DNA of 64,000 bases, taken from contig CAWHHJ010000012.1 in assembly GCA_963829085.1 (NCBI GenBank), positions 124,001 to 188,000 of the forward strand, in the 5' to 3' direction. The stretch is from PALSA-1004 sp963829085. GTDB lineage: Bacteria; Pseudomonadota; Gammaproteobacteria; Burkholderiales; SG8-41. Made by a program: the position numbers and the translations under genes. Below the pieces are notes generated by a model. That model was not told where the DNA came from. It searched no databases and saw only the letters and a program-made list of their open reading frames with translations. Each line of letters begins with the position of its first letter. The first letter of the stretch is position 1. Of this stretch, positions 26,910-34,528 are shown one piece after another.

Positions 26910-27405
26910 ATGAACCTGAAAGTACTGCGTAATTCCATAATGACTGTTGTCATCTGCGGATGCTTTGGCGCTAACGCGGCGTTGGCGGACAAGCCATCAT
27001 GGGCCGGCGAAGGAAATGGAAAAGGCCAGGGCCACGGTAAACACGCCGAGCACCACGAGAAAGGAGATGATCGGCACGAGGTCAGGCAGGGAGAATATTT
27101 CGCGGACCGGCATCGCACCGTAGGTACGTGACTACTATCATGGTCAATACAGCCGCGGCCACTGTCCGCCGGGATTAGCGAAGAAAAATAACGGCTGCAT
27201 GCCGCCAGGTCAGGCGAAGAAGTGGGCGGTGGGAGCGCCGTTACCGCGGGACATTGTCTATTACGAGGTGCCGCAGCCGCTGGTCGTGAAGATCGGGCCG
27301 CCGCCGAGCGGATATCGCTATGTGCGCGTCGCTTCCGATATCCTGCTGATCGCGCTCGGGTCGCGCATGGTTATCGATGCCGTCCAGGATCTCGGACGGA
27401 TATAG
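26910..27405 (+). pseudogene. RcnB-like exported protein with one frameshift
   Basis: ATG with GAGGGAG before it. Signal peptide VVICGCFGANAALADKP, a Gly/His-rich stretch (GKGQGHGKHAEHHEKG), then after a one-base insertion near 27124 the frame continues VRDYYHGQYSRGHCPPGL, NNGCMPPGQAKKW and a C-terminal VVKIGPPPSGYRYVRVASD with a hydrophobic helix (DILLIALGSRMVIDAV). That end is typical of the RcnB family, periplasmic proteins tied to metal or envelope stress. Corrected length is 164 residues. A TGA at 27129-27131 ends the unshifted frame. A shared terminator follows. Confidence 0.8.
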
Positions 27406-27421
27406 TGAAAGCTACACGCGG

Positions 27422-27454
27422 AAAAAAAACCGGGCGTCAGGCCCGGTTTTTTTG
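27422..27454. terminator. Bidirectional intrinsic terminator
   Basis: AAAACCGGGC / GCCCGGTTTT stem with an A run before and a T run after, between the RcnB-like gene (plus) and a PEP-CTERM gene (minus). It can end transcription from both sides. Confidence 0.9.
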
Positions 27455-27470
27455 AGTATGAAAGCTCGTG

Positions 27471-28154
27471 TTACGTAGCAACGTTTTTTCTGCGTGCAGC
27501 AACGAAACCCAGAAGTCCGAGACCTGCCAGCATCGTCGCGTAGGTTTCGGGTTCCGGTACCGACGTTACCAAACTCGCGTCGACGGCACCGGTGTTTCCC
27601 GTGGTGCCACTGATAATATCGGCCGCAAAATATTGACCGACGGCATTTTGCTGGAGGCTGGCCAAGGTCAATCCCGTACCGGTAACGCTGAAACTAAGAA
27701 CAGGATTGGTATCGGCGTTTCCGCCGCCGCCGCCGCCGCCCCACACGACCCCGTACTGGAAGTTTCCGGTCCCATTCTCATGATAGGTACCTGAGGTTTG
27801 CGTTGGGCTGGTACCGCCTGGAATAGTAAACCCGGAGCTCAGGCCCGAATACGTGAGCGTAGGATTTCCTGCGAGGTTGAAGCCAAACGTCAGATCTAAA
27901 CCGGTCTGAACGAATTTGTTGCCGTTGATTAGCGTAATGTTAAAGCCAAGTACATCGCCCGGGAGGTCGGTGACTACGATCGTGCCAAACGAAGGTTGTG
28001 GATTCGCGCCGCCACCGCATGTACCACTGCAGTGGTCGGAAGTTAAAAGGAATGTGAGAGACGAATTCTCAACTGAGATCGCGCTTGCCATCGATGAAGC
28101 GACTGCCAACGCAGTACCGACCGCAGCCGCTAAAGCTGATTTCTTAAAGTTCAT
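27471..28154 (-). CDS. PEP-CTERM sorted exported protein
   Basis: 227 residues from the ATG at 28154. Signal peptide (ALAAAVGTALAVASSMASA), a beta-rich middle with two cysteines (HCSGTC), and the sorting tail VPEPETYATMLAGLGLLGFVAARRK. A run of eight glycines, encoded by repeated GGC/GGN units near 27720-27743, lies before the last third and could change length by slippage without breaking the frame. Such proteins are exported and processed by exosortase. Its tail is nearly the same as that of the next gene, the middle differs. Confidence 0.9.
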   Translation of the reverse strand: MNFKKSALAAAVGTALAVASSMASAISVENSSLTFLLTSDHCSGTCGGGANPQPSFGTIVVTDLPGDVLGFNITLINGNKFVQTGLDLTFGFNLAGNPTLTYSGLSSGFTIPGGTSPTQTSGTYHENGTGNFQYGVVWGGGGGGGNADTNPVLSFSVTGTGLTLASLQQNAVGQYFAADIISGTTGNTGAVDASLVTSVPEPETYATMLAGLGLLGFVAARRKNVAT

Positions 28155-28388
28155 ATGAGACCCTTTCATAGTGATGTGGAAAGCACCGCGTCACTATCGC
28201 TGACTGCGGATAACCGGTAAGGCTACGGCGCGGATGATGATGTCCCTGATGCAGCGGGCCAATAGCTACTTCGCATCCATTTCTACAGTCGGCACAGCGT
28301 TTTGTGCACTATTAACGGATCCATGAGTTCTTTTTCTCTATGCGCTTAAAGGTCGAGGCGGGTTTTGATATTGATTGGTCGGTGTACG

Positions 28389-28417
28389 AAAAAAAACCGG
28401 GCGCGAAGCCCGGTTTT
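28389..28417 (-). terminator. Intrinsic terminator of the second PEP-CTERM gene
   Basis: CCGGGC-GCGAA-GCCCGG hairpin with eight A on the plus strand, i.e. eight U in the minus-strand transcript, 27 bases after the stop of the gene at 28444. Nearly the same sequence as the terminator at 27.4 kb. Confidence 0.85.
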
Positions 28418-28443
28418 CATTTGCTGCTGGTAGAACGTTGCTG

Positions 28444-29181
28444 CTAGGACTTCTTACGACGTGATCCCACGAAACCCAGGAGGCCAAGTCCTGCGAGCAT
28501 CATGGCGTAGGTTTCCGGCTCTGGAATCGCAGTCGGCGGAATGGCAGTGAGCCGCGCCGCCGCAATCGTCTCAGGACCGCCCTGCGCGTTGGCGAAGGTA
28601 GCACCCGTCGTGAAGACCTCAGTGCCAGCGTTGTTCGCGATTGTGGCGTTCAACTGCGTCACCTCCGCAGGACTCAGTGCGAACAAGAGTCCAGACCCAC
28701 CAAGTCCGGCTGCAACCTGGTTCAACTGCAATCCGGCAGCGGCAGTATGCGTTTCGAGTAACGTTCCAGTCGAGCTGAACACGTTCAGCGAAATGGTGTT
28801 TGACATTGTGGCCTGCGTGCCCGTTAGCACGCTGTTTGCCGTGTTTACCGATGGCGGGTTTTCGGAACCCGGCTCAGCGAGGTTGACGATCAACCCAAGC
28901 TGGTTCGCATTGGTGATGCCCAGATCGCCGAACGTGAAGGTGCGCGACTGCGAATTGCCGCTTCCTGCGTCACCGAACACGCTGCCGTTGAAGTTAACGC
29001 CGCCGCTTTCGGTCGTATTGTTGCCTGCGCCCTGCAAGAACAGGGTGGTGAATTGCGCACCGACGCCTTGCCCTTGAAGCTGAACAGGCGTTTGTAGATC
29101 CAACGTCGCACTTGCCGGCGCAGCTGAGAATCCAGCTGCCGCCGCTACTCCTAATGCTAATAATCGCTTTTTAAGATACAT
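28444..29181 (-). CDS. PEP-CTERM sorted exported protein
   Basis: 245 residues: signal peptide (LLALGVAAAAGFSAAPASA), a Ser/Thr/Asn/Gly-rich beta-like body (for example TFTFGDLGITNANQLGLIVN), and the tail IPEPETYAMMLAGLGLLGFVGSRRKK. No catalytic motif. The body may be a surface adhesin-like beta structure. It has its own terminator and a long upstream region, so it is probably regulated on its own. The first-gene tail at 1-333 uses a more distant sorting sequence, so this pair (27.5 and 28.4 kb) are closer relatives. Confidence 0.9.
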   Translation of the reverse strand: MYLKKRLLALGVAAAAGFSAAPASATLDLQTPVQLQGQGVGAQFTTLFLQGAGNNTTESGGVNFNGSVFGDAGSGNSQSRTFTFGDLGITNANQLGLIVNLAEPGSENPPSVNTANSVLTGTQATMSNTISLNVFSSTGTLLETHTAAAGLQLNQVAAGLGGSGLLFALSPAEVTQLNATIANNAGTEVFTTGATFANAQGGPETIAAARLTAIPPTAIPEPETYAMMLAGLGLLGFVGSRRKKS

Positions 29182-29663
29182 ACTTTAATCTCCAATTCTG
29201 TTGTCGATAACTCCTGCCTGCTCCGAACAGACGATAGGAGAGAGTTTGCTTCACCCGCGCGGGAAGTATCGTTAGCGCTTTCGGCGGCCACAATGACGCG
29301 TACGCCTTAAGGTAATGTCCGACGCAGCGCGCCGACGGTGAATTTTGAGTCGCGCCGACACCTAAAACAAAAAGTCTCTGACTGAAGCGGCGAAACGCTT
29401 TGGATACCGTGCACGGCGGAGGCCTTGGCGGAGCGCAAAACAACGCGCGCGCGATCTGATTGGTGCTCCGAACACCATCGGATTGCCTCCGAATCCCGTT
29501 TCAACCTGCGGCGTCGCACTGGGGCACCTTGTCCTACAGAGGTATCCGAGGTTTGCGTCTAGCGTGGACTCTACGTCGATCAGCATACTTGGCCGAGCTT
29601 TGATTGCCGTTACGCGGTGAGTATCGCTAGCGGCGTAACTATTAACTAACCAAGGAGAGCACC
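29182..29663. other. Intergenic region between PEP-CTERM and GlsB-like genes
   Basis: No convincing frame on either strand. It must hold the promoter of the minus-strand PEP-CTERM gene and that of the plus-strand stress protein gene. I see no clear sigma-54 or other motif. Confidence 0.4.
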
Positions 29664-29918
29664 ATGAGCATTATCTGGACGATTATTATTGGTTTCGTAG
29701 TCGGGCTGTTGGCCAAGATGCTCACGCCCGGCAAGGACCCTTCAGGATTTTTTATAACCGCGGCAATCGGTATCGCCGGCTCACTTCTTGCGACCTACGG
29801 CGGCCAGGCGTTAGGTCTCTATCACGCGGGTGAGCCTGCCGGCTTCCTCGGTTCTCTGGTGGGCGCGATTATTCTGCTTGTCATCTATCACATGATTGCA
29901 CGCAAATCGACGACGTAG
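29664..29918 (+). CDS. GlsB/YeaQ/YmgE-family stress membrane protein
   Basis: 84 residues with three membrane helices (about 3-20, 28-45, 58-78), Gly-rich as is typical for the transglycosylase-associated (YeaQ/YmgE) family. AAGGAGAG before ATG gives a strong ribosome site. Members are small inner-membrane proteins induced by acid, osmotic or general stress; molecular role unknown. The next gene begins 26 bases later and is probably co-transcribed. Confidence 0.9.
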   Translation: MSIIWTIIIGFVVGLLAKMLTPGKDPSGFFITAAIGIAGSLLATYGGQALGLYHAGEPAGFLGSLVGAIILLVIYHMIARKSTT

Positions 29919-29944
29919 CGCAGACTGATTAAAGGACGCCACAC

Positions 29945-30460
29945 ATGGGCCTCATGGACATTCTTCAGCAGTATTCGACGCAGGCCGGCGCGCGAGATCA
30001 GAACGTCGCTTCGCAGCATTTCGATGAAGTGGCACGAAGTGCTCCGCCCGACGCTTTGCGCGGCGGTGTTGCCGAAGCGTTTCGCTCCAACCAGACACCG
30101 CCTTTCGGACAGATGGTTGCTCAATTGTTCGGCCAGTCGAATCCCCAGCAGAGAGCCGGCGTCTTAAATCAACTGCTCGGTTCCGTCGGTCCGGGCATGC
30201 TCACGGGGCTTGGCGGCGGCATGCTAGGCAAACTGCTCGGGCAGGGCAACACCGGCAACGTGCAGGTGACGCCTGACCAGGCTGCGCAAGTCACGCCGGA
30301 GCAAGTGGAGCAGGTCGCAACCCATGTCGAAAAACATGATCCGACTGTCGTGGATAAGATTGGCGGGTTCTATTCGGAGCACCCCGGGCTTGTTAAGACG
30401 CTGGGCAGCGCCGCCTTGTCGATCGCATTGGCTTCAATCGCGGGCCGCATGCGTTCTTAA
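29945..30460 (+). CDS. Uncharacterised Gln/Gly-rich protein (DUF937/YidB-like)
   Basis: 171 residues, no signal peptide. An N-terminal helical part (GLMDILQQY...) is followed by FGQMVAQLFGQSNPQQRAGVLNQLL and a Gly-rich linker (GMLTGLGGGMLGKLLGQG) that recall YidB/DUF937 proteins, then helical VTPEQVEQVATHVEKHDP and a C-terminal hydrophobic stretch (TLGSAALSIALASIAG). Function unknown. It directly follows the stress membrane protein, so it is probably stress-linked. The resemblance to DUF937 is by eye. Confidence 0.65.
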   Translation: MGLMDILQQYSTQAGARDQNVASQHFDEVARSAPPDALRGGVAEAFRSNQTPPFGQMVAQLFGQSNPQQRAGVLNQLLGSVGPGMLTGLGGGMLGKLLGQGNTGNVQVTPDQAAQVTPEQVEQVATHVEKHDPTVVDKIGGFYSEHPGLVKTLGSAALSIALASIAGRMRS

Positions 30461-30631
30461 CACGCGTACATCAGTCGGCCGTGTATGCCAAGCACCGCGG
30501 CATGACATCAATGTGTAACTAATCGGGCGGCATGCGGAATATCCATCCGCGGCCGCCCGATGCTTGTACACCGGGGCGATTCGCATTGCCGCGCGTGCGA
30601 ACGGTGCGCTAGCGCGCCGTCGCTCTATGTC

Positions 30632-30732
30632 AGGCGTGATCTGCCACTAGTGGTACTTGCTCCTCAGGCGTAATGTTCGCCAGTCATACTAAGGTGTGAT
30701 CTTCGCTAGTGCTACTCCGGCGTGATCTTGGC
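30632..30732 (-). repeat. Degenerate direct repeats of the Bug gene 3' end
   Basis: Four copies of a 15-base unit (minus strand GCSAAGATCACGCCK-like) start near 30732, 30706, 30680 and 30644, spaced about 26, 26 and 36 bases. The first is the last codons of the Bug gene (AKITPE-stop); the others are partial copies after the stop. Confidence 0.55.
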
Positions 30733-31680
30733 ATCGCGAATGACCTTACCCCACTGAGCAACTTCCGACTTTACGAATGCGCCGAATTCTTCGGGCGTAG
30801 TTGCGCTCGGTTCGGCGCCTTCAGTCGCTAGCCGTTCGCGCACGTCCGCCGAACGCGTGGCCATCGCTATTTCTTTGTTAAGACGCATGACAATGTCTCT
30901 CGGCGTCGCGGCCGGCGCAAACAGACCAAACCACGAGATGACGACATACCCCGGCACGCCGGCCTCCATTACCGTCGGCAATTCAGGCGCTGCAGTCGAT
31001 CGCTGACGACCCGTGACGGCAAGCGCGCGCAAGCGTCCTGGTTTGACTGCCGGCAACGCCGCTGTGAGATTCGCAAACATCAACTGCACTTGACCGCCGA
31101 TCAGATCGGTTAACGCAGGCCCGCTTCCCTTGTACGGGACGTGGACGATGTTGACCTTCGCAAGCGTGCTGAACAGGGCGCCTGCGAGATGCGTTGCATT
31201 GCCGGTGCCTGCGGATGCGTAATTGAGCTGACCGGGCTTGGCGCGGGCGAGCGCAATGAGTTCCTCGATAGACTTTGCAGGCACCGCGGGGTTCACTACG
31301 ACCACATAGCTTCCACTCGTTACCTGACTGATCGGTGCAAAATCGCGCGCCAGGTCGTAGGTGGGCTTTCGATAAAGGCTGGTGCTGATTGCGTGCGCCG
31401 GGGTTCCCATGAAGACGGTGTAACCATCCGGTGCTGCTTTTGCAGCGATCTCGGCGCCGAGGTTCCCGCCCGCGCCAGCGCGGTTGTCGACGATGACTTG
31501 TTGGCCGACCTGTTCAGAAAGTTTCTGCGCCACAGTGCGCGCGATGATATCCACTGCGCTGCCCGGCGACGATGCAGCGATCATACGAACGGGACGCACG
31601 GGGTACTGTTGCGCAACGGCACACCATGCGCTGGCTGAATACATAACGCTCAATGACGCCGCCGATATAAATATTTTCAT
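30712..31680 (-). CDS. Bug/TctC-family periplasmic solute-binding protein
   Basis: 322 residues from the ATG at 31680 (GGGGAAC before it). Signal peptide ending CAVAQ, then YPVRPVRMIAASSPGSAVD, in which the usual PPGGG loop is SSPGSA, then APDGYTVFMG, VHVPYKGSG and LFAPAATP. The altered first loop suggests a ligand unlike that of PPGGG members. It has a monocistronic look, with an intergenic region on both sides. Partial repeats of its last codons follow the stop. Confidence 0.9.
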   Translation of the reverse strand: MKIFISAASLSVMYSASAWCAVAQQYPVRPVRMIAASSPGSAVDIIARTVAQKLSEQVGQQVIVDNRAGAGGNLGAEIAAKAAPDGYTVFMGTPAHAISTSLYRKPTYDLARDFAPISQVTSGSYVVVVNPAVPAKSIEELIALARAKPGQLNYASAGTGNATHLAGALFSTLAKVNIVHVPYKGSGPALTDLIGGQVQLMFANLTAALPAVKPGRLRALAVTGRQRSTAAPELPTVMEAGVPGYVVISWFGLFAPAATPRDIVMRLNKEIAMATRSADVRERLATEGAEPSATTPEEFGAFVKSEVAQWGKVIRDAKITPE

Positions 31681-31896
31681 TGTGTTCCCCGTTTGTTTTC
31701 GTAACACACGATACCATCATCATATCAACCCACGCAGGGTCCGCCCACGCGCGCCTCTATACTTGAAAACATGTCGTAACGCCGGGTTACAAAGTTTTAC
31801 AACGACGGAATGATGCCGGCGATAAGATCACGGAACTGAATACAGGTCAGCGGTTCGAAAGATGTACGAAGTTCGCCTCTTACGGAGAGGGATCAA

Positions 31897-32358
31897 ATGA
31901 AATTTTCAAAGCTCGCCGGTTGTGCGGCCGCATTACTCGTTTTCACTACCGCATCAGGAACGCTCCAGGCGCAGCCTCGCGAGGAGCTTCGATTACGCGA
32001 GTGGCATCGTGATATCCACCGCTACCATGACCGCGATTTTCACATCTGGCGAGGCGGGCACTGGTATCACGGCCGGTTTGCCGGTCGGTATGGCTGGTGG
32101 TGGATGGTCGATGGTCGCTACTACTATTATCCGCAACCCGTCTATCCATATCCCGATCCGTTGCTCGCGCCTGGCGATATTGCGCAGCTTCCGCCGCCGG
32201 CGCCAATCGCTTCCGGCCCGCCAGTCGGATCGGCTCCGCCCCCGCAGCCATCAAACAACACGTGGTACTACTGTGACGCCAGTCAAACGTACTACCCGTA
32301 CGTTACCGAATGCCGTACTCCGTGGCGCCCTGTACCGGCGACTCCCGGACAGCGGTGA
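31897..32358 (+). CDS. Exported Tyr/Pro-rich protein
   Basis: 153 residues, ATG after ACGGAGAGGG. Signal peptide (GCAAALLVFTTASGTLQAQ), then a His/Tyr/Trp-rich segment (HRYHDRDFHIWRGGHWYHG), WWWMVDGRYYYYPQPVYPYP, a proline-rich linker and a conserved end NTWYYCDASQTYYPYVTEC with two cysteines that could form a disulfide. This end is common in small exported proteins of Proteobacteria with no known role. The His/Tyr-rich part may bind metal or the cell wall; that is a guess. Confidence 0.8.
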   Translation: MKFSKLAGCAAALLVFTTASGTLQAQPREELRLREWHRDIHRYHDRDFHIWRGGHWYHGRFAGRYGWWWMVDGRYYYYPQPVYPYPDPLLAPGDIAQLPPPAPIASGPPVGSAPPPQPSNNTWYYCDASQTYYPYVTECRTPWRPVPATPGQR

Positions 32359-32384
32359 TACGTCATTCACACACCAAGCCGAAG

Positions 32385-33293
32385 TTAGTACGGTTGCCGC
32401 GGATCGTCGAAGAATTCCTTCATCATAAATTCTTCGAGGCCCGCGTTATCGGCGGCACGAGCCGACAACGTAAGGCTGCGACCGAGGCGGTGCGATTCCC
32501 ATAGAAAATCGCCGGGCTCGTAATCGCGGATGATTGAAATCATCTTGCGGACGACCGCAATTTTGATATTGCTGTTATTTCCCTTGCGCACCTCTATCAA
32601 CTGCTTGGTGTTGCGGCGGATATCCTTGTTCCAGCCGAAGAAAAGGAACTCCGCATTGTCATCGTGAATGCGGCGAATCTCGAACACGCCGCCACCATGC
32701 GCCGGGTCATAACCAAATACGAGTTGTTTTTGTGATGCGAGATTGCCGGCAACGATGCGGTTGGTTCTCGCACTCTCGTCTTCGCCTTGAGGCGAGCTGG
32801 GCGCGCTGTCCGGCGAAGCCGCCGAAGCCCCACGCTCCCGCCGGCGTGCCTCGATGTATGACGCGAGATCGCCCACTGGCGGTGCCGGTTTCGGCGCCGG
32901 AGCAACAGTTGGCGCAGGCTGCACCGGTGCAGGCGCGGGAGGAGCGGGCGCCGGCGCCGGTTTGTTGAGGGCAATGACGGGCGGCGCACGCTCGATGCGC
33001 GGTGGAGGTTTCGCCGGAGACGGCGGCTTCGCGGCCGCCGGCTGTCTCTCGATAACCGCTGGCGCCGATGGCACCCGTGGCGTGCTTGGGGGTGGAGCAA
33101 GCTGCACGGTGAGCGAGCCCGCAGATTGTCCGCGTTCCGGATCGTCGAGCGAGGGAAGACGCACATGCGGCAGCCATTTCCACATCACGGCAGCGTGGAA
33201 CAGCAGTGAAAGGATAATGGCGAGCCAGAACGTCGGGATGGTGATGCCATCGCGGCGGTTCGAGCCGTCGTAGATCGATGCGCTCAAGGGCAA
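32385..33293 (-). CDS. Single-pass membrane protein with long proline/alanine linker
   Basis: 302 residues. One membrane helix near residues 21-37 (FWLAIILSLLFHAAVMW), then about 110 residues rich in Pro and Ala, as in TonB-type periplasm-spanning linkers, then a folded C-terminal domain of about 120 residues (VFEIRRIHDDNAEFLFFGWN, MISIIRDYEPGDFLWES). The end is not the standard TonB domain and I do not recognise it. Role may be linking the inner membrane to a periplasmic partner. No ExbB/ExbD neighbours. It is convergent with the Tyr/Pro-rich gene. Confidence 0.7.
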   Translation of the reverse strand: MPLSASIYDGSNRRDGITIPTFWLAIILSLLFHAAVMWKWLPHVRLPSLDDPERGQSAGSLTVQLAPPPSTPRVPSAPAVIERQPAAAKPPSPAKPPPRIERAPPVIALNKPAPAPAPPAPAPVQPAPTVAPAPKPAPPVGDLASYIEARRRERGASAASPDSAPSSPQGEDESARTNRIVAGNLASQKQLVFGYDPAHGGGVFEIRRIHDDNAEFLFFGWNKDIRRNTKQLIEVRKGNNSNIKIAVVRKMISIIRDYEPGDFLWESHRLGRSLTLSARAADNAGLEEFMMKEFFDDPRQPY

Positions 33294-33569
33294 GTCACAT
33301 GTCTTGACAAAAACTGCGCGCCAGGTAATCGGCGCGTCGACCGTCGGGCGTTCTGGAGTGGTCCCGTATCACGACGACCGTCGAAGGTGATAATTCGGAT
33401 TCGATCTGACATTATCCTGCAGTTCGCGTTCCCGGGCTTTCCGACCGAGTTGTAACGGGCGCGCTAGAATGCACGATTACCTCATGGGAGCAACTAAAGA
33501 TGCGACGCAACTCCACGCCTAGGACGCCAACTGAGTCCCTCTCTAAATATGCGGTGGCGGTACCGAATC
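33294..33569. other. Intergenic region upstream of the solute-binding-like gene
   Basis: No gene seen. The divergent arrangement means promoters for the proline-rich protein (minus) and the family 3 binding protein (plus) should be here; TTGACA occurs at 33304-33309, but no matching -10 was settled. Confidence 0.35.
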
Positions 33570-34298
33570 ATGAGTGATGACACCACCGCCGCACGATCAG
33601 ATCTCGCACCAAGCGGCAAGCTCCGCGTGGGTATTAATTTCGCCAACAATCTTCTGACTGCGCGCGATCCTGTGACGCGCGCACCAAGCGGGATTGCGCT
33701 TGACCTTGCGCACGAACTGGGGCGCCGGCTCGGCGTGCCCGTTCAAATCGTGTCGTGCGAGTCGGCGGGCGAGCTCGCTGACTCCGCAGTCAAAGGTGCC
33801 TGGGAAGTCGGGTTTCTGGGCGCTGAGCCGCAGCGTGCCAATCAAATCGATTTTACCGCCGCGTATCTCGAGATCGAGGCATCGTATCTCGTGCCGGCGG
33901 AATCGCCCATACGCGCGATCGCAGACGTCGATCGGAAAGGCGTGCGAGTCGTGACGACAGCGAAAGCCGCCTATGACTTGTGGCTGCAGCGCAATCTCAA
34001 AAACGCAACCTTGCTGCACGCGTCAAGCGCCGATGATGTCTTCAAAATGTTCGTTGCAGAAAAACTCGAAGCGCTTGCAGGCCTCAAGCCGCGCCTTGTC
34101 ATCGATCGCGATAATTTGCCGGGTTCTCGGATACTCGACGGCCGTTTCACCGCCGTTCAGCAGGCGGTTGGCACGCCGAAGGGACATGACGCTGGCGCCG
34201 CTTATCTGCGCCAATTTGTGGCGGACATAAAAAAATCAGGCCTTGTCGCACGCACCATCGAGAAGAACGGCATTCGCGGTGTAACTGCTGCCGCTTAA
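33570..34298 (+). CDS. Family 3 solute-binding-like protein without signal peptide
   Basis: 242 residues from the ATG at 33570. The fold matches amino-acid ABC transporter binding proteins (SBP_bac_3): GKLRVGINFANNLLTAR, GIALDLAHELGRRLGVPV, WEVGFLGAEPQRANQIDFTA and the C-terminal KKSGLVARTIEKNG. No signal sequence or lipobox is visible, so it appears cytosolic and cannot serve a periplasmic ABC transporter as it stands. It may be a ligand sensor or an enzyme such as a cyclohexadienyl dehydratase-like protein. No ABC permease or ATPase is near. Confidence 0.78.
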   Translation: MSDDTTAARSDLAPSGKLRVGINFANNLLTARDPVTRAPSGIALDLAHELGRRLGVPVQIVSCESAGELADSAVKGAWEVGFLGAEPQRANQIDFTAAYLEIEASYLVPAESPIRAIADVDRKGVRVVTTAKAAYDLWLQRNLKNATLLHASSADDVFKMFVAEKLEALAGLKPRLVIDRDNLPGSRILDGRFTAVQQAVGTPKGHDAGAAYLRQFVADIKKSGLVARTIEKNGIRGVTAAA

Positions 34299-34528
34299 TC
34301 AGATGAAAGCGGTGTTAACGGAGGGCGGTGCCGGCGCTCTCTGACTCCCTGCGGCTGTCACCTCGAGGCGTGTCAAGCCGCTTCATCCGCAACCGTAAGC
34401 ACAGACCTACGCAGGAATAGGACTGCTTTGACAGACTGCCTCATGGGTCACCGCCATGATGTCGGCAGCACGTTTCGTGTCCGCAGCGACGTTTACTACT
34501 GCGGGCGCGCCCTATTCCGCGGGAGGTT
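34299..34528. other. Short intergenic region before the PLD/VTT gene
   Basis: No gene or clear hairpin seen. The start of the PLD gene at 34529 has GGGAGG before it. Confidence 0.35.

Noticed and set aside
27129..27131. TGA inside the RcnB-like gene as a further selenocysteine codon
   Set aside because: The homologous continuation is in another frame, so this is an indel, not a read-through stop.
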